13,697 nucleotides of DNA from Chloroflexota bacterium (GTDB lineage: Bacteria; Chloroflexota; Anaerolineae; UBA1429). Numbering within the stretch: the first letter of the stretch is position 1; each line of letters begins with the position of its first letter. A program made the translations under genes and the position numbers. Below, piece by piece: positions 7,135-13,697 of the stretch. Under the pieces are notes generated by a model. That model had not been told where the DNA came from. It worked only from the letters and a program-made list of their open reading frames with translations, and ran no database searches. Where the stretch lies: contig JAAZBY010000476.1 in assembly GCA_012513595.1 (NCBI GenBank), positions 1 to 13,697 on the forward strand. The letters are read 5' to 3'.

Positions 7135-8121
7135 TCAGGACCAATCCGGGCGTAGGCGCTCCCGGCCAGACAGGTAGCGTTCCGCGGCCATGGCCGCCTT
7201 GGCCCCGTCGGCCGCGGCGATGACCACCTGTTTGACGTGAGTGCACAACACGTCGCCCACGGCGAACACCCCCGGGATCGCGGTGTCCATCATCTCCCCA
7301 ACCTCCAGGCAGCTGCTGGCGCTGGTGGGCAGTTCCCCGTAGGTAAAGTCGGTGATCGGCCGGTTGCCCTGCAAGTACACGAACACGGCCGACACCGGCA
7401 GCACGTATTCGGAGCCCTCGCGAGGGGCCACGTGGACGCCTTCGACGAGCGTGTCTCCCAGGATCTCGCGCAGGCGGTGGCCGAGGCGCACCTCCAAGTT
7501 CTCGGCAGCATGGGCCTGGGCGGCCAGCTCCGCAGATGCCTGCAGCTCTGCCGTCGGCACCAGCAGGACGACGTGCCTGGCCAGGCGGGTCAGGTAGAGG
7601 GCTTCCTCGACGGCTTCGTCGTTGTGGCCCGCCACGGCCACGTCGTCCCCGGCAAAGAAGGCTCCGTCACACGTGGCGCAGTAGGATACACCGCGCCCCA
7701 GCAGCCGTTCCTCGCCCGGCACGGTAGCCGTGCGGCCCATGGCGCCGGTGGCGATGATCACGGCGCGGGCGCGGTACACGCCGCGGCCGGTATGCGCCTC
7801 CTTGACCGGCGGCGTCAGCACCGTCATCAGGACCTTTTCCTGGACGAAGCGCGCACCCACCTCCTCGGCCTGGCCGCGCATGATGGCGACCAGCTCCGCG
7901 CCGGTGTGCACGCCGGGCACGCCCGGGTAGTTGGCGATGTGGCTGGCCAGGCCGGCGGCGCCGGCCGTCAGCCCTTTATCCAGCACGAGGGTGCGCAGGC
8001 CGGCGCGGGCCGCGTAGAGGGCCGCCGTGGCGCCGGCCGGGCCGCCGCCGATGATCAGGACGTCGAGCGGTTGCTCCTTCAGGGGTTGTTCGTCAACGGC
8101 CATTGTCGGTGCATCCCCCAT
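7135..8121 (-). CDS. Thioredoxin-reductase-like FAD-dependent disulfide oxidoreductase (328 aa)
   Basis: A soluble flavoprotein of normal thioredoxin-reductase length. Visible motifs are the N-terminal FAD site GGGPAG (25-30), the redox pair C148-A-T-C151 followed by DG, the ATG linker (125-127) and the C-terminal FAD motif GVFAVGD (284-290). In the NADPH domain the usual GGGxSAxEEA is AGHNDEAVEEA (164-174), and the His-Arg-Arg-x3-Arg patch that binds the NADPH phosphate is absent: the equivalent stretch is VVLLVPTAEL. The flavin and disulfide chemistry is therefore well supported, while the electron donor is open (NADH, ferredoxin or another). Start chosen at 8121 because GGAGG (8130-8134) sits 8 nt upstream; ATGs at 8136 and 8103 lack a comparable site. 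No thioredoxin gene is adjacent. It is transcribed divergently from the SH3 gene, and I see no clear promoter or terminator for it. Confidence 0.88.
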   Translation of the reverse strand: MGDAPTMAVDEQPLKEQPLDVLIIGGGPAGATAALYAARAGLRTLVLDKGLTAGAAGLASHIANYPGVPGVHTGAELVAIMRGQAEEVGARFVQEKVLMTVLTPPVKEAHTGRGVYRARAVIIATGAMGRTATVPGEERLLGRGVSYCATCDGAFFAGDDVAVAGHNDEAVEEALYLTRLARHVVLLVPTAELQASAELAAQAHAAENLEVRLGHRLREILGDTLVEGVHVAPREGSEYVLPVSAVFVYLQGNRPITDFTYGELPTSASSCLEVGEMMDTAIPGVFAVGDVLCTHVKQVVIAAADGAKAAMAAERYLSGRERLRPDWS

Positions 8122-8152
8122 GGCTGGTACCTCCATCAGGCGAGAAGACGAG

Positions 8153-8171
8153 GCGCCCGCCGCACGGGCGC
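8153..8171 (-). other. Perfect 7-bp hairpin upstream of the reductase start
   Basis: GCGCCCG (8153-8159) and CGGGCGC (8165-8171) form an uninterrupted 7-bp stem with a 5-nt loop, 31 nt upstream of the start codon. On the minus strand it is followed by a pyrimidine-rich run and then the ribosome site. It could be a leader stem that sets translation or stability. There is no U-tract, so it is not called an attenuator. Confidence 0.3.
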
Positions 8172-8631
8172 AGGAGGGAACGGGTACAGCGGCGGAGGAG
8201 GAACGGGGCGGCCAGCGCCGGCGTGAGGGCCAGCGCCCGGTGCGGCGCATAGGGTGACGGTGGTATGATGGGCCGCATTCCGATCCACTCCGACCAGCGT
8301 GACGGGACCCAGGGCAAGGCTGTGGGCCAAGCAGCCCCATCGTAGCGGGGAAGGGCGCCCGGGTCAAGGGGCGGGGGCCCGCGGCCGGCGGCCGCCGAAG
8401 GCTGCGTGCGGCCTCGGGAAGGAAAGAGAAGAGGGACAGGATTCACAGGACTGACAGGATTCGAAGACCGCTGCAGAGTAAGGTGCTCGTGGGAGGCACA
8501 GTCAAGCATATCCTGGATTCTGTGGATCCTGTGAGTCCCGTCCGAGCAATCCCAGATGCGGAACCTGGCGGACCACAGGCTTCGGCGAGCCATATTGGCA
8601 ATCGCCGGTCCATCGGCCGCCGGCGGGCGCG
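8172..8631. other. Divergent intergenic region, no supported gene
   Basis: Between the reductase and the SH3 promoter I see no reading frame with a ribosome site or family resemblance; a 181-codon minus-strand frame across it reads through the repeat array and looks spurious. The stretch holds a G/C palindrome (8386-8397), the 9-bp repeat arrays (8436-8532), and a weak plus-strand extended -10 (TGG then TATGAT, 8261-8269) with no gene close behind it. Confidence 0.55.
8436..8532. repeat. Two inverted arrays of a 9-bp ACAGGAttc-type repeat
   Basis: The left array has three adjacent 9-bp units: ACAGGATTC (8436-8444), ACAGGACTG (8445-8453) and ACAGGATTC (8454-8462). The right array, on the other strand, has ACAGGATCC (8532-8524) and ACAGAATCC (8523-8515), then a degenerate unit starting AGGATATG. 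GGGAC flanks the outer end of both arrays. The two arms can pair imperfectly around a central spacer of about 44 nt. I have the impression that similar CAGGATT-type intergenic repeats occur in other environmental genomes, but cannot confirm it here. No transposase is present. Confidence 0.65.
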
Positions 8632-8660
8632 TTGACACCCGTTCGCTGGGCGGCTATAAT
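8632..8660 (+). promoter_or_regulatory. Perfect-consensus sigma70-type promoter of the SH3 gene
   Basis: TTGACA (8632-8637), a 17-nt spacer and TATAAT (8655-8660): all twelve box positions match the consensus, with ideal spacing. Predicted transcription start is near 8667, giving a 40-nt leader to the ATG at 8707. Such a sequence predicts strong constitutive expression unless repressed. Confidence 0.88.
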
Positions 8661-8706
8661 GCCCTGGACGCTAGAAGACACTATGCATCTAAAGGAGGCC
8701 TTCCGG

Positions 8707-11434
<2,728 letters not shown>

Positions 11435-11436
11435 CC

Positions 11437-13697
11437 GTGGCGCGCGAATCGCTGGCGCCCGGGGAGGAGCAACGCCTCCAGCAGGCCCTCGACCTCCTGC
11501 GAGGCGGGGCTGAGGAGGGCCGCCTGATCACCGCGTGGCGACGCCTGCCGGCCCAGGCAGCGGTCCAGGGCGAAATGCCGGCGGCGCTGGACGCGCGGCT
11601 GGCGCGCCTCCTCGCGGAACTCGGCATCCAGGACCTCTATTCGCACCAGGCGGAGGCCGTAGCGGCCGCCCTGGCCGGGCAGGACGTTGCCGTGGTCACC
11701 CCGACCGCCTCGGGCAAGACCCTCTGCTACACCCTGCCCGTGCTGCAGGCCCTGCTGCGGGATCCCGAGGCCCGGGCGCTGTACCTCTTTCCCACCAAGG
11801 CGCTGGCCAACGACCAGTGGCACGCCCTGGCCCCCTGGCTCGAGGCGCTCGGCCTGGCCGGCGCCGCGGCCACCTACGACGGCGACACTCCTTCCGCCAG
11901 GCGCACCCGGGCGCGCGATGGGGCCCGCCTGATCATCACCAACCCCGACATGTTGCACACCGGCATCCTGCCGGCCCACGCCCGCTGGCGGGCGCTCTTT
12001 GCCTCCCTGCGGTACGTGGTGGTGGACGAGATGCACCAGTACCGCGGCGTGTTCGGCAGCCACGTCGCCAACGTCCTGCGGCGGCTGGAGCGCGTCTGTG
12101 CCTTCCACGGCAGCCGCCCGCAGTTCCTGCTCTCCTCGGCCACCATCGCCAACCCCGCGGACCTCGCCGCGAACCTCACCGGCCGCCGCGTGACGGTCGT
12201 GGACGAGAACGGCGCCCCCCGTGGAGACAGGAACATGGTCTTTTACAACCCGCCCATCGTCGACGAGGCCCTCGGCATCCGCCGGCCCGCCGCGCACGAC
12301 ACGCAACTCCTGGCCCGCCGCTTCCTGCGCGCTGGGGCGCAGACGGTGATCTTTGTGCGCTCGCGACTGGGCGTCGAGCTGCTCCTGGCCGCGCTGCGGC
12401 TGGAGGCCCAACGCCTGGGGCTGGACCCCGACACGGTCCGCGGCTACCGCGGCGGCTACCTCCCCAGCGAACGGCGTGAGATCGAGCGGGGCCTGCGCGA
12501 TGGCACCGTGCGCGCTGTGGTGGCCACCAACGCGCTGGAGCTGGGCGTGGACATTGGCGGGATGTCCGTCTGCCTGATGAGCGGCTACCCGGGCACCATC
12601 GCCTCGGCCTGGCAGCAGGCGGGGCGGGCCGGGCGCGGCTCTGCCGAGAGCGCCGCTTTCCTGGTGGCCGGCGAAAGTCCCCTGGACCAGTACCTGGTCA
12701 CCCACCCCGACTATGTCATGGGGCGCTCTCCGGAGCACGCCCTGATCAACCCCGACAACCTGGCCATCCTGCTGGCCCACCTGCGCTGTGCGGCCTACGA
12801 ACTGCCCTTCGCCGACGGCGAGACCTACGGCGGGCACGACGTGGCGCCGGTTCTTGAGTACCTGGCCGAGGAAGGCGCGCTGCAGCATGCCGGGGGGCGC
12901 TGGCGCTGGGCCGGGCTGAGCTACCCGGCCGGCGAGGTGTCGCTGCGCAGCGCCGACAACGTGCAGTTCACCATCATCTCGGTGGACGAACAGGGCCGTC
13001 GCGAGACGATCGGCACGGTCGACCGCTCCGGAAGCTCGCTGTACGTCTACGAGGGGGCTATCTACCTCCACGAGGGGGAGCAGTTCCAGATCGAGCAGGT
13101 GGACTGGGACGGCGCCCTGGCCCTGGCGCGGCCGGTGCAGGTGGACTATTACACGCAAGTCAGCGTCAACACCCGCATCGCCATCGAGCGCACCCTCGAG
13201 GTGGCCCATCGCCCGGCCGGCACGCTCTCGCTCGGCGAGGTGACGCTCACCACCCGCGTGACGGGTTACCGCAAGGTGCGCATGGGCTCGCAGGAGCACC
13301 TGGGCTGGGGAGAGGTGGACCTGCCGGAGCAACAGATGCTCACCTCGGCCTGCTGGCTGGTGCTGGCGGATGAGGCCGTGGCGACGCTCCGCGACGAGGG
13401 CTGGTGGCAGGGGGAGCAGGTGGAGGATCGCGGCCCCTCCTGGCCCGCCCAGCGGGAGCGCGCCCGCCGGCGCGATGGCTGCCGCTGCCAGTGGTGCGGC
13501 GCCGAGGAGCGCCCCGGCCTGCAGCACCACGTGCATCACCTGGTCCCCTTCCGTGAGGCGGGCTGGGTCCCCGGCGAGAACGACAATCACCTGTGGGCCA
13601 ACCGCCTGGAAAACCTGGTGACCCTGTGCCCCGCCTGCCACCGCAAGGCGGAGCAGAGCGTGGCGGTGCAGAGCACGCTCTCCAGCCTGGGGCGCGT
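11437..13697 (+). CDS. mrfA: Hrq1/MrfA (YprA)-family DEAD/DEAH helicase with inserted HNH-like module, C-terminus missing
   Basis: An SF2 ATP-dependent DNA helicase, 753 residues visible, open at the right edge. Motifs: Q-like LYSHQ (67-71), I TPTASGKT (88-95), Ia FPTKALA (118-124), II D197-E-M-H, III SSAT (233-236), a YNPPIV segment, RGYRGGYLP (335-343), V TNALELGVDIG (364-374), VI QQAGRAGRG (393-401). Then come the family's winged-helix and beta region up to LPEQQMLTSACWL (629-641). The whole order matches Bacillus subtilis YprA/MrfA, a helicase of mitomycin-lesion repair. Where the C-terminal DUF1998-type domain should begin there is instead an HNH-like module (about 672-740) with C682, C684, C687, H697-H698, H700-H701, N722, C731, C734 and H735; VQSTLSSLGR after it resembles the resumption of the family sequence. 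The start is GTG 11437, 2 nt after the ligA stop with a weak ribosome site, which fits translational coupling. A role in DNA repair with ligA is inferred from neighbourhood. Confidence 0.93.
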   Translation, partial: MARESLAPGEEQRLQQALDLLRGGAEEGRLITAWRRLPAQAAVQGEMPAALDARLARLLAELGIQDLYSHQAEAVAAALAGQDVAVVTPTASGKTLCYTLPVLQALLRDPEARALYLFPTKALANDQWHALAPWLEALGLAGAAATYDGDTPSARRTRARDGARLIITNPDMLHTGILPAHARWRALFASLRYVVVDEMHQYRGVFGSHVANVLRRLERVCAFHGSRPQFLLSSATIANPADLAANLTGRRVTVVDENGAPRGDRNMVFYNPPIVDEALGIRRPAAHDTQLLARRFLRAGAQTVIFVRSRLGVELLLAALRLEAQRLGLDPDTVRGYRGGYLPSERREIERGLRDGTVRAVVATNALELGVDIGGMSVCLMSGYPGTIASAWQQAGRAGRGSAESAAFLVAGESPLDQYLVTHPDYVMGRSPEHALINPDNLAILLAHLRCAAYELPFADGETYGGHDVAPVLEYLAEEGALQHAGGRWRWAGLSYPAGEVSLRSADNVQFTIISVDEQGRRETIGTVDRSGSSLYVYEGAIYLHEGEQFQIEQVDWDGALALARPVQVDYYTQVSVNTRIAIERTLEVAHRPAGTLSLGEVTLTTRVTGYRKVRMGSQEHLGWGEVDLPEQQMLTSACWLVLADEAVATLRDEGWWQGEQVEDRGPSWPAQRERARRRDGCRCQWCGAEERPGLQHHVHHLVPFREAGWVPGENDNHLWANRLENLVTLCPACHRKAEQSVAVQSTLSSLGR

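Noticed and set aside
8261..8269. Extended -10 promoter (TGG then TATGAT) on the plus strand
   Set aside because: No -35 match at the right distance and no gene or structured RNA close downstream; not strong enough to list.
8122..8367. Longer N-terminus for the reductase
   Set aside because: The extra 82 residues are Arg/Ser/Pro-rich with no similarity to the family, and the best ribosome site fits the start at 8121.
8386..8397. 12-bp perfect palindrome CGGCGGCCGCCG
   Set aside because: Pure G/C palindromes are expected in such a GC-rich stretch; no second copy or nearby site gives it meaning.
8093..8638. A 181-codon minus-strand frame over the divergent region
   Set aside because: It reads through the 9-bp repeat array (giving HRIHRI and NPVSPVNP) and overlaps the start of the reductase gene in another frame; no ribosome site.

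Overview
This is a GC-rich bacterial window (by eye about two-thirds G+C or more). It carries three complete or partial genes of an unusual kinase cluster, a divergent thioredoxin-reductase-like flavoprotein, a membrane-anchored SH3 protein, and a DNA-repair pair: ligA plus a Hrq1/MrfA-family helicase. The Thr/Pro-rich surface stalk, the multidomain transmembrane kinase, the thioredoxin reductase without an NADPH motif and the strong sigma70-type promoters suggest an uncultured Chloroflexota (Anaerolineae-like) bacterium. That placement is an inference, not something the sequence proves.

Layout. Positions 1-6699 (minus strand) read, in transcription order: a 1623-residue single-pass membrane kinase, a 373-residue soluble kinase-like protein 28 nt later, and a TPR protein that leaves the window at base 1. 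A promoter with TTGACA, a 17-nt spacer and TATTAT (7063-7091, minus) would start this operon and leave a leader of about 357 nt containing several strong hairpins. Positions 7135-8121 (minus) encode the thioredoxin-reductase-like protein. Positions 8122-8706 are a non-coding divergent region with two inverted arrays of a 9-bp repeat and, at its right end, a perfect TTGACA-17-TATAAT promoter. That promoter drives the SH3 protein (8707-9240, plus). A 15-bp-stem hairpin at 9268-9305 separates it from ligA (9353-11434, plus). The helicase gene starts 2 nt after the ligA stop and runs off the right edge.

How the genes work together. The left cluster looks like one signalling module. Both kinases share a non-canonical catalytic core in which HRD becomes xxD, the Mg-binding Asn becomes His inside an H-x-Y-W motif, and DFG becomes D-W-G or D-W-N. 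The large one links this core through one membrane span to an outer helical region and a terminal beta-rich domain, and the TPR protein may be a scaffold. The right cluster is DNA maintenance. Its helicase carries an HNH-nuclease-like module inserted just where the family's C-terminal DUF1998-type domain should begin.

The best candidates for something undescribed are the helicase-HNH fusion, the paired atypical kinases with their long structured leader, and the electron-donor question for the reductase.
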